Shown one piece after another: positions 26,328 through 35,701 of a stretch of DNA of 64,000 nucleotides; within the stretch, counting starts at the first letter, position 1; every line of letters begins with the position of its first letter. Origin of the DNA: Mucilaginibacter gossypii (GTDB lineage Bacteria; Bacteroidota; Bacteroidia; Sphingobacteriales; Sphingobacteriaceae); the NCBI RefSeq assembly GCF_900100945.1, contig NZ_FNCG01000004.1, positions 248,001 to 312,000 on the forward strand. The letters run 5' to 3'. Under the pieces are notes generated by a model that had not been told where the DNA came from, ran no database searches, and saw only the letters and a program-made list of their open reading frames with translations. The position numbers and the translations under genes were made by a program.

Positions 26328-26651
26328 TTACTTCTCCCTCGTCTCCGGGATTACCACGTAAACATCCTCATTGGCTTTTTTCATGAGGTACTTTTCACGG
26401 GCAAATTTTTCCATTTGCTGTGGGTTGGTGGTTAATTCTTTAAGCTCTTTGGTCACCTGGTCGGTTTGGGCTTTGTAGAAATCGCGCTCGAGCCTTAGTT
26501 TTTTAACCTGCTGGTGGTATTGGTATTGCGAAAAAAGATCGTTCCTGTCAAAAAATATCATCCACACCACAAAAGCAATGGTAACCAGGAAAAACTTGTT
26601 CTTGAAAAGATCTATAAGGCGTTTCATTGATACCGGCTGGATAATTTTCAT
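26328..26651 (-). CDS. FtsB/DivIC-family cell-division protein
   Basis: A 107-aa septum-formation initiator: a short cytoplasmic segment, one membrane helix (FFLVTIAFVVWMIFF), then a periplasmic coiled coil (QYHQQVKKLRLERDFYKAQT, then DQVTKELKEL). The domain's typical end follows (EKFAREKYLMKKANEDVYVV). FtsB/DivIC links FtsL to FtsQ/DivIB in the divisome. A second in-frame ATG at 26627 (MKRLIDLFKNKFF) matches homologues better and may be the true start. Confidence 0.85.
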   Translation of the reverse strand: MKIIQPVSMKRLIDLFKNKFFLVTIAFVVWMIFFDRNDLFSQYQYHQQVKKLRLERDFYKAQTDQVTKELKELTTNPQQMEKFAREKYLMKKANEDVYVVIPETREK

Positions 26652-26722
26652 TTAAAGCTATTTAATTTTTTCGACCGTTACAAATATGCTTATTAACTTA
26701 TTAACAGGAAAGTTTTTTGCGG

Positions 26723-26812
26723 TGAATGGTTGATTGAGTTGATTAGGTGAGTGGTTGGTTTTCGGAGATTATAACTACTCACTTAATCAATCATTCACTT
26801 AATCAACTTAAT
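26723..26812. repeat. imperfect inverted repeat after the FtsB-like gene
   Basis: TGGTTGATTGAGTTGATTAGG and AATCAATCATTCACTTAATC are loosely inverted around ACTACTCAC. The words resemble those at 49676-49832. Confidence 0.45.
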
Positions 26813-26814
26813 AT

Positions 26815-28170
26815 TTATCCTCTTTTAGCTCCACTCATACCGCTGGCTCCGCCGCGACCAGCCTCTGAACGGCTGCCGCCTGATCTTTTATTGCCGCCTG
26901 AGCGGCCGTTACCGCCCGGACGGTTATTGCCGCCACCTCCTGACCTGCGGTTGCCGCCCCGGCCGCCACGCTGGCCGCCGCCCGAGCCACCTTTTTTAGG
27001 CGCTTCGTTTATTTTAGCTGCCATAGCTGCCGGACTAAGCGGGTATGGATGACCTTCCTCAATCGGAATCTGTTTGGCTATTAGCTTGTGGATATCTTTC
27101 AAAAATTCCAGCTCTTCAGCATCGCAAAATGAAAATGCTATGCCATTGGCACCAGCCCGGCCCGTACGGCCAATACGGTGTACATAAGTTTCGGGTACGT
27201 TTGGCAACTCGTAGTTGATAACATGGGTAAGGTCATCAATATCAATACCACGGGCCGCGATATCTGTAGCTATTAATACTCGGGTTGTGCGGTTTTTAAA
27301 GTTAGTTAAAGCACGCTGCCTTGCATTTTGTGATTTATTACCGTGGATGGCTTCGGCAGTGATACCTACACGGTTCAGGTCTTTAACCACTTTATCTGCA
27401 CCGTGTTTGGTACGGGTAAATACCAAAACGGTTTTAATGTCCTTATCTTTCAGGATATGGATCAGCAACGATTTCTTATCTCCCTTATCCACATAATAAA
27501 CTGCTTGCTGAATGGTATCCGCAGTTGATGAAACCGGGGTAACTTCAACTTTTTCGGGGTTATTCAGGATACTATCTGCCAGGCTTTGGATCTCTTTTGG
27601 CATGGTGGCCGAAAAGAACAATGTTTGCCTTTTTGCCGGTACTTTAGCTATGATCTTTTTAACATCGTTAACAAAGCCCATATCTAACATACGGTCGGCT
27701 TCATCCAGTATCAGGAATTTAACATGCTCCAGGTGAACATAACGCTGGTTCATTAAATCCAGCAAACGGCCCGGTGTTGCCACTAAAATATCAACACCGC
27801 GGCGCAAAGCATCAACCTGCGGGTTTTGTGATACACCACCAAATATAACCAGGTTTTTAAGGCCGGTATGTTTGCCATAATTGGTAAAACTTTCGCCAAT
27901 TTGAAGGGCAAGCTCGCGGGTTGGGGTTAAAACCAATGCTTTAATGGTTTTTTGCTCTTTGTGGGCTATCCTGTCCTGGTGTAATAATTGCAGGGTGGGG
28001 ATAGCAAAGGCCGCTGTTTTGCCTGTACCGGTTTGGGCACAGCCCAATAAGTCCCGGTGTTGTAATATGATAGGAATGGCTTGTGCCTGTATTGGAGTAG
28101 GTGTGGTATATCCCTCTGTTTTTAAAGCCTTGAGGATGGGCTCAATTAAATTTAAATTTTCGAATGACAT
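26815..28170 (-). CDS. DEAD-box RNA helicase with RGG-rich tail
   Basis: All helicase motifs are present in the 451-aa protein: Q motif ([11 protein letters not shown]), [45 protein letters not shown] and HRIGRTGR. After about residue 385 comes a Gly/Arg/Ser-rich tail ([16 protein letters not shown]) expected to bind RNA without specificity. It resembles RhlE-type helicases that remodel ribosomal precursors or structured mRNA, useful in cold growth. Confidence 0.95.
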   Translation of the reverse strand: MSFENLNLIEPILKALKTEGYTTPTPIQAQAIPIILQHRDLLGCAQTGTGKTAAFAIPTLQLLHQDRIAHKEQKTIKALVLTPTRELALQIGESFTNYGKHTGLKNLVIFGGVSQNPQVDALRRGVDILVATPGRLLDLMNQRYVHLEHVKFLILDEADRMLDMGFVNDVKKIIAKVPAKRQTLFFSATMPKEIQSLADSILNNPEKVEVTPVSSTADTIQQAVYYVDKGDKKSLLIHILKDKDIKTVLVFTRTKHGADKVVKDLNRVGITAEAIHGNKSQNARQRALTNFKNRTTRVLIATDIAARGIDIDDLTHVINYELPNVPETYVHRIGRTGRAGANGIAFSFCDAEELEFLKDIHKLIAKQIPIEEGHPYPLSPAAMAAKINEAPKKGGSGGGQRGGRGGNRRSGGGGNNRPGGNGRSGGNKRSGGSRSEAGRGGASGMSGAKRG

Positions 28171-28268
28171 TCTGATTGTTTGTAATATATAATGTGCTAA
28201 CGCGAAAGCATAAGCGGATCTGAAGAGTTTGCTGGGCTCAAAACCGTAAGCGAACGGGTAATTAGCTG

Positions 28269-28276
28269 CAAAGATA
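28269..28276 (-). promoter_or_regulatory. -7 promoter box of the DEAD-box helicase gene
   Basis: Minus strand TATCTTTG, giving a leader of about 90 nt. Long leaders are frequent for cold-regulated helicase mRNAs; here that is inference. Confidence 0.35.
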
Positions 28277-28322
28277 CGCTTTTTATTGTTAAGAAATTTT
28301 TAAGAGCAAGAACTGCACCGGA

Positions 28323-28859
28323 TTAGGCTGCCAGCGTTTCGGTATCAGGGGTTCCTTGTTCCTTTTTGGCCTTACGATCTTTTTGCCATGATTCCAACAG
28401 GATTAAGCCCATACCTATCATAATAGATACATCGGCCACGTTGAATACGCCGGTTTGAAAGATCCCGAAGTTCATGTGCATAAAGTCTGTTACACTGCCG
28501 TATAGCACCCTGTCGTATAAATTACCTGCACCACCGGCAATAACCAAAACGATACCTGTGGTGGTTAATTTACCTATCGACGGTTTTAGCATGACATAAA
28601 AAACGCCAAAGGCAAGGGCCAGTAAAGGCAGCAACGATAGCAGTATGAATTTCCATGGGTTTTGCAGCGAATCGCCAAGACTTAAAAAAGCTCCCGTGTT
28701 TTCGGCATGCAGAATGGTGAAAAAGTTTTTGATAACAAAAATGTTATCGGTGATGTGAATATGCTCCCTAACGTAAATTTTAGTAACCCTGTCAAGCCCG
28801 ATGCTTAAAACTAATACCAGCACTATACCCAATATCCTCAAAATCCCTTTTTTGTTCAT
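28323..28859 (-). CDS. lspA: lipoprotein signal peptidase
   Basis: LspA cleaves the signal peptide of prolipoproteins in the inner membrane. The 178-aa protein has four membrane helices and both catalytic Asp boxes: GGAGNLYDRVLYGSVTDF and FNVADVSIMIG. A Lys/Glu-rich C-terminal tail (DRKAKKEQGTPDTET) is longer than in E. coli. The gene lies downstream of its own -7-like box and upstream of the helicase on the same strand. Confidence 0.94.
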   Translation of the reverse strand: MNKKGILRILGIVLVLVLSIGLDRVTKIYVREHIHITDNIFVIKNFFTILHAENTGAFLSLGDSLQNPWKFILLSLLPLLALAFGVFYVMLKPSIGKLTTTGIVLVIAGGAGNLYDRVLYGSVTDFMHMNFGIFQTGVFNVADVSIMIGMGLILLESWQKDRKAKKEQGTPDTETLAA

Positions 28860-28928
28860 TAGTTTATTTTAACAAGTTATTATAACGTGGTTGCCTTAGT
28901 TTAATTATATGGCTTTAGTTGCAGGAGG

Positions 28929-28936
28929 CAAAGGTA
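28929..28936 (-). promoter_or_regulatory. -7 promoter box of lspA
   Basis: Minus strand TACCTTTG, exact TAnnTTTG, about 69 bp before the lspA ATG. Confidence 0.45.
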
Positions 28937-28989
28937 TGAAAAAATAGGTGATTGAGATAGATAACTATAACAATGCACATCTATCAAGG

Positions 28990-29480
28990 TGTCATGCTGA
29001 GTGTTTAAATCCGGTGGCCTCTGAAGGTAAAATGACATCTGCGTCACGTCATTGCTGTAAGGAATGAAGCAACCCCCGACAGGCTGGTAACGGGCTTCAT
29101 TAGTATTTGACTTACATCGTCGCGCTCCTGGCCGCGCGGGGCCAATTACTTTTGTCGCCACAAAAGTAACCAAAAAGGCTTGCAGCAGAGAGGCTTCTTT
29201 GCGCACAATCTGGCCCCATAGCCATCGGCGCGGCCTTCACCCTGCAAAACGAATAGAACCACGGGCTGCAATTATTTTGCCCCGATTCGCACGCAATGCC
29301 TCCGCTTCTGCAAAAACTTGCCATGGCACCGCCAGCATCGTTCTGCTCGTTTTCACCCGAAGCTGATCTGCTGCGAAAAACCACATTTTTTATCTTGTCA
29401 TGGGTAGGTACTCGAAGCATGTGGGTAGGCCTCTGCGCGCGACCCTTCGACGGGCTCAGGGTGACGGCCCTCTTTTTTTA
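28990..29480. repeat. complex GC-rich intergenic repeat block with a 24-nt hairpin
   Basis: The block spans most of the 677-bp lspA-eno gap. Parts: GTCATGCTGAGTG words at 28990; a tight hairpin at 29146-29169 (TTACTTTTGT, loop CGCC, ACAAAAGTAA); an unusually GC-rich stretch 29171-29390; and CGAAGCATG/CTTCGACGGGCTCAGG words at 29410-29465 that recur at 34345-34400. Open frames of about 100 codons cross it on the minus strand, but they look like translated repeat, not genes. Confidence 0.55.
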
Positions 29481-29487
29481 GCTAAAA

Positions 29488-29522
29488 CAAAAAAGGCCAC
29501 CTGCTTTACACAGATGGCCTTT
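29488..29522 (-). terminator. intrinsic terminator of eno
   Basis: Read on the minus strand, AAGGCCATCTG pairs with CAGGTGGCCTT (one G-T type mismatch), followed by a T-rich run, 15 bp after the eno stop. Confidence 0.8.
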
Positions 29523-29536
29523 CATATCGTCAAAAA

Positions 29537-30841
<1,305 letters not shown>

Positions 30842-31004
30842 TCAGAGTGTGGTTTGAATGAATACTATTAATAACGGCGGCTAAGTTAATGCCTAAATAA
30901 GGAAAACGCAATTGAAATTTTGTATTTGTAACGATTATAGGCAATTAATGATGCGATTTAACATGAAATTAATATAGAATGAGTGGTTTTTTCATGAAAA
31001 CGGA

Positions 31005-31138
31005 TGTCTGAACCGGGATTTGGGTGGATTTTTATGATTTATAGGATTTTTCTTTCCTTGCTTCCCCGGTTGCCGTGTTTCCACGGCAACCGGGGAAGGT
31101 TTGAAATTTGGTTGCCGTGGAGACACGGCAACCGGGGG
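31005..31138. repeat. TCTGAACCGGGATT half-element next to a pair of GGTTGCCGTG hairpins
   Basis: At 31005-31050 lies an arm like that at 13625-13669. Two hairpins follow: 31064-31095 (CCCCGGTTGCCGTG, loop TTTC, ACGGCAACCGGGG) and 31110-31133 (GGTTGCCGTG with CACGGCAACC). The rest of the 30833-31237 gap is AT-rich and holds no gene. Confidence 0.7.
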
Positions 31139-31237
31139 TAGGTTTTTTAATTCAGTTTAAAAAAATCGGTGTAATCAGAAAAAGAATCAGTGTAATCCCA
31201 GAAATAAAATCAACGTAATCATCCCACTCAATGGTGA

Positions 31238-31975
31238 TTAATCGCTCGTAGTAGGGACGTGCTCACGCTGCACGGCATTTTTACGCTGGATGCGGTACAT
31301 CAGGATGAGCATAATATTGTCCTTATCGCTTTTAGCGGCAGCCGAATAATTATATTGGTTGATCCAGCCAGTCTGTAAGATCCACGATTTATCAAACTGA
31401 TAACCTACTGCGGCCGATATCCGATTACGTTCAAAGTTAGGTACCTTATTATTAAGGAATACTTCGTCGAAAACAGAAATGAACCAGGTTTTGGCTTCAA
31501 TTTTGGTACTGTTTAAAGGCACAAATACGTTAAGTCTATAGCGGAAACGGTTACGGTAATCGCCGTTAACCCAGCGCTGCTCTACCCGATAGCGGTGTTC
31601 CAATTTTATGCGGTACAGGAACTGGTTGCTGGTAATCTGTTCCCAAAAACGGGTTTCGGTAGTTGTAGGGCCTTTACCAATATCCATATAATCAAAAGTA
31701 GTGTAGCGGCCGGTACCTAAAAGCGCGGTAAAGTTTCTGTCTATATCATAACTCACACCAGCCTTAACCTCATAATATTGAAACTGGCTGAATACATTAT
31801 TGGTACGGGTTTGAAACTCGGTATAACCACCCCATTTGTGGGAACTATCGCCCGGCAAAACTACGGTTACTATGCCCCAGGTGCCTACTTTTGAATCTTG
31901 CGCCTTAACAGTAATTGAACATATAGTTAATAAAAAGAGCACTAAAGCGATGGAATTGACGGACTTGATTGTCAT
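31238..31975 (-). CDS. DUF2490 outer-membrane protein
   Basis: The 245-aa protein has a signal peptide (MTIKSVNSIALVLFLLTICS, cleavage after VKAQ). Alternating beta strands follow, with the DUF2490 features VGTWGIVTVVLP, KLEHRYRVEQRW (as RIKLEHRYRVEQRW) and RFRYRLNVFVPL. Predicted to form an outer-membrane barrel of unknown role. A short acidic/charged tail follows the last strand, unusual for a barrel that should end in an aromatic. Confidence 0.85.
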   Translation of the reverse strand: MTIKSVNSIALVLFLLTICSITVKAQDSKVGTWGIVTVVLPGDSSHKWGGYTEFQTRTNNVFSQFQYYEVKAGVSYDIDRNFTALLGTGRYTTFDYMDIGKGPTTTETRFWEQITSNQFLYRIKLEHRYRVEQRWVNGDYRNRFRYRLNVFVPLNSTKIEAKTWFISVFDEVFLNNKVPNFERNRISAAVGYQFDKSWILQTGWINQYNYSAAAKSDKDNIMLILMYRIQRKNAVQREHVPTTSD

Positions 31976-31992
31976 TGCAGAGATTATTTCTG

Positions 31993-32000
31993 CAAATATA
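31993..32000 (-). promoter_or_regulatory. -7 promoter box of the DUF2490 gene
   Basis: Minus strand TATATTTG, exact TAnnTTTG, 17 bp before the ATG. Confidence 0.4.
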
Positions 32001-32208
32001 TTTCCTAAATGTTATATTAATGTTAATATTAACACCGTTAATGTTAAAATAATGTTAAGTATTTGGGTTTAGATTCTGGTGGTAATATGGTTGAGACTTA
32101 CAAAGTTTCTAAAACTTCGTAAGTCTGGATTTTAAAATTTGGGGTAGTACGAAGCAAAAAGGCGTCAAGCGCGGTTATTCGGAAATCTCAAATCCTGCAT
32201 CTTTCCTG

Positions 32209-33333
32209 CTATTCCCACTTAAACGTTTTTACGGCCACCGCATAGATTCCGATAAACCAGGCAAAAAGAATCAGTAACTGGTGTGTAACGTCACCTAAAC
32301 CCGCGCCCTCAAAAGCCACTTTGCGCATGGCATCGTTTAAATGGGTAAGCGGTAATACCTTGCTGATATATTGCAGCCAGTTGGGGAAGGCGGTGATGGA
32401 AAAAAAAGTGCCCGAAAGCAGGAACTGCGGCAATGTGATAATATTGGAAAGCGGCGGCACCGAACTTTCGTTTTTGGCGATGCCAGATACAGTAAAGCCG
32501 AATCCCATGAAAATGATCAACCCGATGGCCGAAAGTACCAGCATATTTAGTACAGTTGTTACGCCGTGGATCAGCGTAAAACCAAACATGTAATGCCCAA
32601 CCAGTATAATAAATAACGAACCTAACAGGGAAAAGGCCAGCCTCGCAATAGCCTCGCCCAAAACAATGCTGTAACGTTTAACCGGGGTTGCAAAAAAGCG
32701 TTTGATAACCAATGTTAACCGTAAGCTCAGAAATACGAAAGCTGTACCAAAAACACCACTGCTTAGCAACGAAAAGCCCAGTTGGCCGGGTAAAATAAAA
32801 TCGATGTATTTATATGGGCGGCCGCTTATGGTTTCTTCTTTAAGGTCGATCAGGTTGGGGACTTTAACTGTGGTGTACGACTGAATGCGTTTCAATTCTT
32901 CCGACTGAATACGATAAAAAATGTTGTTCAGGGCTGATTTTAATACACTTCCTTTATCGCCCGATGCCTGGCTGTACTGTACATGAACGGTCATCGAAGC
33001 AGGGGGAGCAAAGGGTTTAAGATCAAGTATTGCATCAAGGTTACCTTTTGCCAGGTTTTTGCTCATTTCATCAGCCGTTTGATCATGGATAAGGTGCATG
33101 ATCTTGTTTTTTTTAAGCGCAGTGTAAACCGGGTTATTGGCGGATGTATCGCTGCCTTTGGCTACGCCCACATCTATCGACATACCGCCACCCCCAATAT
33201 TAGCAAAAACAATGATAAATATTAATGGGAAAGCCAGCGTAAACACCACCGCCGAAGGGCTGCGTAATATCGACCGGAAACTGGCTTTGGCAATGGCCAG
33301 GGTTGCTTTTGTATTGCTGTATTTATTGTTCAT
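32209..33333 (-). CDS. ABC-2 type transporter permease
   Basis: The 374-aa permease has an N-terminal membrane helix (SAVVFTLAFPLIFIIVFANI), a large extracytoplasmic domain (about residues 50-175) and five more helices. The ABC-2 motif YIDFILPGQLGFSLLSSG precedes the first of these. This layout is typical of drug, polyketide or small-peptide exporters. It is encoded directly downstream of its ATPase (33475-34239), separated by repeats. The pair forms a complete exporter, and its promoter region carries the 21-bp-spaced boxes described for the micropeptide genes. Confidence 0.9.
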   Translation of the reverse strand: MNNKYSNTKATLAIAKASFRSILRSPSAVVFTLAFPLIFIIVFANIGGGGMSIDVGVAKGSDTSANNPVYTALKKNKIMHLIHDQTADEMSKNLAKGNLDAILDLKPFAPPASMTVHVQYSQASGDKGSVLKSALNNIFYRIQSEELKRIQSYTTVKVPNLIDLKEETISGRPYKYIDFILPGQLGFSLLSSGVFGTAFVFLSLRLTLVIKRFFATPVKRYSIVLGEAIARLAFSLLGSLFIILVGHYMFGFTLIHGVTTVLNMLVLSAIGLIIFMGFGFTVSGIAKNESSVPPLSNIITLPQFLLSGTFFSITAFPNWLQYISKVLPLTHLNDAMRKVAFEGAGLGDVTHQLLILFAWFIGIYAVAVKTFKWE

Positions 33334-33340
33334 CCTTTTA

Positions 33341-33478
33341 TGTCATTTGCCATTAGGCGTCATTAGGTCATTGAGTCATTTTGCCTGTCAGCGTCATTGG
33401 GGCATGGAGCATTTTAGAGTGCTAACTGCAAACTCAAAACTGCATACTGGCTCCCCCGTCAGGGGGCTGGGGGGCTAT
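33341..33478. repeat. repeats between the exporter genes
   Basis: 33341-33405 has repeated GTCATT words (CATTAGGTCATTGAGTCATT) that recur inverted at 13827-13861. At 33452-33478 CCCCCGTCAGGGGGCTGGGG forms a hairpin. Both lie between ATPase and permease genes and could alter the ratio of their transcripts. Confidence 0.5.
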
Positions 33479-34239
33479 CCTTCCCGCCATTCCTTGCCGG
33501 TTAAATTAATGAATACATCCTCCAGGTTGGCCAGTTTTACCTGCTTTTTGCGTTCAAAGCCTGTGGCTACAAGCTCGTCGATAAAATGGTCGGGGGTATC
33601 AATGCCAATGATGTAGCCGCCGTCGACAAAGGCAACACGGTCGCATAGTACTTCGGCTTCATCCATATAGTGGGTAGTGATCACTACAGTGGTTCCCTGG
33701 TCGCGGATCTCGCGGATCAAATCCCAAAGGTTACGGCGGGCCTGCGGGTCTAGGCCGGTTGTGGGCTCATCCAGAAATATGATCCTTGGGTTATTGATTA
33801 ATGTAGTGGCGATAGAAAAACGCTGTTTTTGCCCCCCGGAAAGGTCTTTATATTTAGCCTTTGCTTTATCGGTAAGGGCAACTTTTTCCAGCATCTCCAT
33901 CGGTGTTTTGTCGATACCGTACAGGCCCGAAAACAATACGATCAACTCCGACAGGTTGAGGTTGGGGTAATAACCGGCGGCTTGTAACTGTACGCCTATA
34001 CGTTTTTTGATGCTGTCGGCATCGGTTTCAATGTCGAAGCCATCAACAATGATGCTGCCGGATGTTTTATCGCGAAGGGTTTCAATAATTTCGAGGGTAG
34101 TGGTTTTACCGGCACCGTTGGGGCCAAGCAGGCCGAAGATCTCGCCTTCGTAAACTTCAAAACTAATGCCTTTAACGGCTGCAAAATCGCCATAGTTTTT
34201 TACCAGGTTGTTTACAGTGATGATAGGTTGTTTTGTCAT
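33475..34239 (-). CDS. ABC transporter ATP-binding protein
   Basis: A 254-aa ABC-2 exporter ATPase with Walker A LLGPNGAGKTT, signature LSGGQKQR, Walker B IIFLDEPTTGLD and switch His in TTHYMDEAE, followed by a DrrA-like C-terminal region (VATGFERKKQVKLANLEDVF). It powers the permease encoded next. The frame is open to 34341, but the ATG at 34239 (MTKQPIITVNNLVKNYGDF) is the family start, and the upstream part contains likely regulatory boxes. Confidence 0.94.
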   Translation of the reverse strand: MTKQPIITVNNLVKNYGDFAAVKGISFEVYEGEIFGLLGPNGAGKTTTLEIIETLRDKTSGSIIVDGFDIETDADSIKKRIGVQLQAAGYYPNLNLSELIVLFSGLYGIDKTPMEMLEKVALTDKAKAKYKDLSGGQKQRFSIATTLINNPRIIFLDEPTTGLDPQARRNLWDLIREIRDQGTTVVITTHYMDEAEVLCDRVAFVDGGYIIGIDTPDHFIDELVATGFERKKQVKLANLEDVFINLTGKEWREG

Positions 34240-34282
34240 AGGGTAAAAATGCATCACATTCATGAAATAACCATGAGTTTTT

Positions 34283-34310
34283 CGGCGAAGTGCGCAATTT
34301 TTACGGTGAA
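34283..34310 (-). promoter_or_regulatory. direct-repeat boxes upstream of the exporter ATPase gene
   Basis: On the minus strand TTCACCG (34310-34304) and TTCGCCG (34289-34283) are exactly 21 bp apart, with TGC in the spacer. The same arrangement precedes both micropeptide genes. The nearer box is 44 bp from the ATG. The 21-bp period matches LytTR-type sites (for example AgrA), hence a proposed activator site. Confidence 0.5.
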
Positions 34311-34333
34311 AGCGGATTGGAAGATAAAAAAAG

Positions 34334-34466
34334 GGTGTCATGGGTAGCCCGTCGAAGCATGGTGGGCAGGCCTCTGCGCGAGTCTTCGACAGGCTCAGAC
34401 TGACAGGCCCTCTTTTGTCATTTCACCTTCAGAGGCCTCCGGATTTAAACACTCAGGATGACAAGC
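34334..34466. repeat. GTCAT...GATGAC repeat cluster
   Basis: Contains GTCGAAGCATGGTGGGCAGG, TCTTCGACAGGCTCAGACTG and TCAGGATGAC words, shared with 28990-29035 and 29400-29470. No gene in 34240-34583 apart from this and the terminator below. Confidence 0.5.
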
Positions 34467-34523
34467 CCTCCACACCTAATATCATTCGAATTCAGAGGCC
34501 AGGGATTTAAGCGACTCAACGCA

Positions 34524-34556
34524 CAAAAAAGCCCGAATGATTATCATCCAGGCTTG
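34524..34556 (-). terminator. intrinsic terminator of the DUF2945 gene
   Basis: Minus strand AAGCCTGGATGAT pairs with ATCATTCGGGCTT with small mismatches and is followed by six T. Confidence 0.7.
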
Positions 34557-34583
34557 CAATACCCTTTGCAAAAGTTCCTCCAA

Positions 34584-34790
34584 TCAGGGAGCCTTTATTT
34601 CACTTTCAGATTTCAGCACTTTGCTGCCGTTTTTCTGTTCAATTTCATAAGCCGGCTCCTGTTTGCTGGCATTGCGTTTAACTTTTGCGCCTTTTATAGT
34701 TTTGCTTACCGGCTTATCATGCTTTTTAACGATATGGCCTTCAGCTTGGGATTTTCCCCATTTCCAGGTTACTTCATCTCCTTTTTTCAT
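34584..34790 (-). CDS. DUF2945 (HVA1/Tudor-like) small protein
   Basis: A 68-aa basic protein matching DUF2945: KGDEVTWKWGKSQAEGHI at the start, then KRNASKQEPAYEIEQKNGSK. These small SH3/Tudor-like proteins occur in many bacteria and fungi; function is unknown, although a link to stress or DNA binding has been suggested by their basic nature. It lies 84 bp downstream of the first micropeptide gene on the same strand and could be co-transcribed with it. Confidence 0.85.
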   Translation of the reverse strand: MKKGDEVTWKWGKSQAEGHIVKKHDKPVSKTIKGAKVKRNASKQEPAYEIEQKNGSKVLKSESEIKAP

Positions 34791-34874
34791 ACGCTGTACC
34801 TTTTTAAGATAACATGCGTTTTGGGTTATTGATTTATCAAAGGTGAAAGAACCATCCCTCGGGGTGCCGGGACA

Positions 34875-34973
34875 TTATTTTATTAAATGACCTATAGAAT
34901 GAACGATAACAACGGCATGTTCCGCGGCTTTCATAACTAAATGGATCAATTGAATTGCGAGTAAAGTTTTCAT
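34875..34973 (-). CDS. micropeptide A (32 aa), paralogue of micropeptide B
   Basis: From ATG 34973 to TAA 34875 the frame encodes 32 residues: MKTLLAIQLIHLVMKAAEH, then AVVIVHSIGHLIK. It aligns with micropeptide B at 35759 over the whole length: MKT, LI, VM, EH, V and the final LI coincide. The sequence predicts one amphipathic or membrane-seeking helix with His on one face and few charges. No signal peptidase site or double-Gly leader is seen. The upstream region shares three features with B: 21-bp-spaced TTCxCCG boxes, a CTAACGGCA word, and the ATGAAAAC start. I know of no family for it. Confidence 0.6.
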   Translation of the reverse strand: MKTLLAIQLIHLVMKAAEHAVVIVHSIGHLIK

Positions 34974-35025
34974 GGCATTTATTTGTTGTTGTTTAGTGAT
35001 CCAAAATTGCACACAAAAGGCACCC

Positions 35026-35122
35026 TGCCGTTAGGTTTATTAGGCGAAGCAAGTGCGGTTATCGGTGAACGGCAGTAAAACATCGGAGAAATACCGGTAA
35101 AAAAGTGATATCGTCGGTAAAA
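35026..35122 (-). promoter_or_regulatory. regulatory region of micropeptide A
   Basis: Minus strand, 5' to 3': TTTACCG boxes at 35122-35115 and near 35100-35094 (20 bp apart), then TTCTCCG (35090-35084) and TTCACCG (35069-35063) exactly 21 bp apart, then CTAACGGCA (35034-35026). The last two elements are also found before micropeptide B in the same order. Confidence 0.55.
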
Positions 35123-35160
35123 CTTTGGGGAGTAAAAAGCAAAAACCTCAGAAGGGATAT

Positions 35161-35168
35161 TAACTTTG
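35161..35168 (+). promoter_or_regulatory. -7 promoter box of the DUF1851 gene
   Basis: TAACTTTG, exact TAnnTTTG, 27 bp before the ATG at 35196. Confidence 0.5.
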
Positions 35169-35195
35169 AGAGTAGGTGTTAACAATCTAACTTAT

Positions 35196-35672
35196 ATGGA
35201 TTACTATTTAGATGAGCTTATAATAAATTTAAACGGTATAAATGCTGCCGGCTTAATGGATACCTGGTTATGGTTGATAAAAGATTTCAAGGAAATTTTA
35301 ATGATATCAAAGCTGGGCGATCTGTTCTTTATAGGATATGATGATTGTATTTACTGGCTTGCAACGGATATGTGTGATTTATCGAAAGTTGCTGATGATA
35401 AACAAGAGTTTTACAGCTTTTTAAATGACGATGAAAAAGTGGATAACTGGTTCATGCCTCAATTGTTAAAGGAACTTGAAGATGCCTGTATTTATTTAGG
35501 TGATCACCAGGTTTACAGCTATAAGAAAATGCCGGTTTTAGGAGGAGAATATACAGTTAACAATCTTAAGCCTGTCGATGTTAAAATTCATTTCGAATTC
35601 ATCGGTATTATTGGTGAGCAAATTAAAGATCTACCCAATGGAACAAACGTCAAAATTAAAATAGTCGACTAA
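35196..35672 (+). CDS. DUF1851 (Tdi1-like) protein
   Basis: The 158-aa protein resembles DUF1851/GAD-like proteins, named for the T6SS immunity protein Tdi1: GDLFFIGYDDCIYWLATDMC in the middle, and KMPVLGGEYTVNNLKPVDVK followed by IIGEQIKDLPNGTNVKIKIV at the end. Members often act as immunity proteins or regulators in polymorphic-toxin loci, but no toxin gene is next to it. It is AT-rich compared with its neighbours and is bracketed by the two divergent micropeptide units, suggesting acquisition as cargo. ATG 35196 is chosen because the box at 35161-35168 excludes the earlier TTG. Confidence 0.7.
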   Translation: MDYYLDELIINLNGINAAGLMDTWLWLIKDFKEILMISKLGDLFFIGYDDCIYWLATDMCDLSKVADDKQEFYSFLNDDEKVDNWFMPQLLKELEDACIYLGDHQVYSYKKMPVLGGEYTVNNLKPVDVKIHFEFIGIIGEQIKDLPNGTNVKIKIVD

Positions 35673-35701
35673 TTGAGGTTTTAAATAAATTTTGAATATT
35701 A

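Noticed and set aside
28901..29420. Two overlapping minus-strand frames of about 100 codons.
   Set aside because: They run through repeat DNA, have odd composition (many Cys, Ser, Arg) and no domain-like pattern; likely translated repeat.
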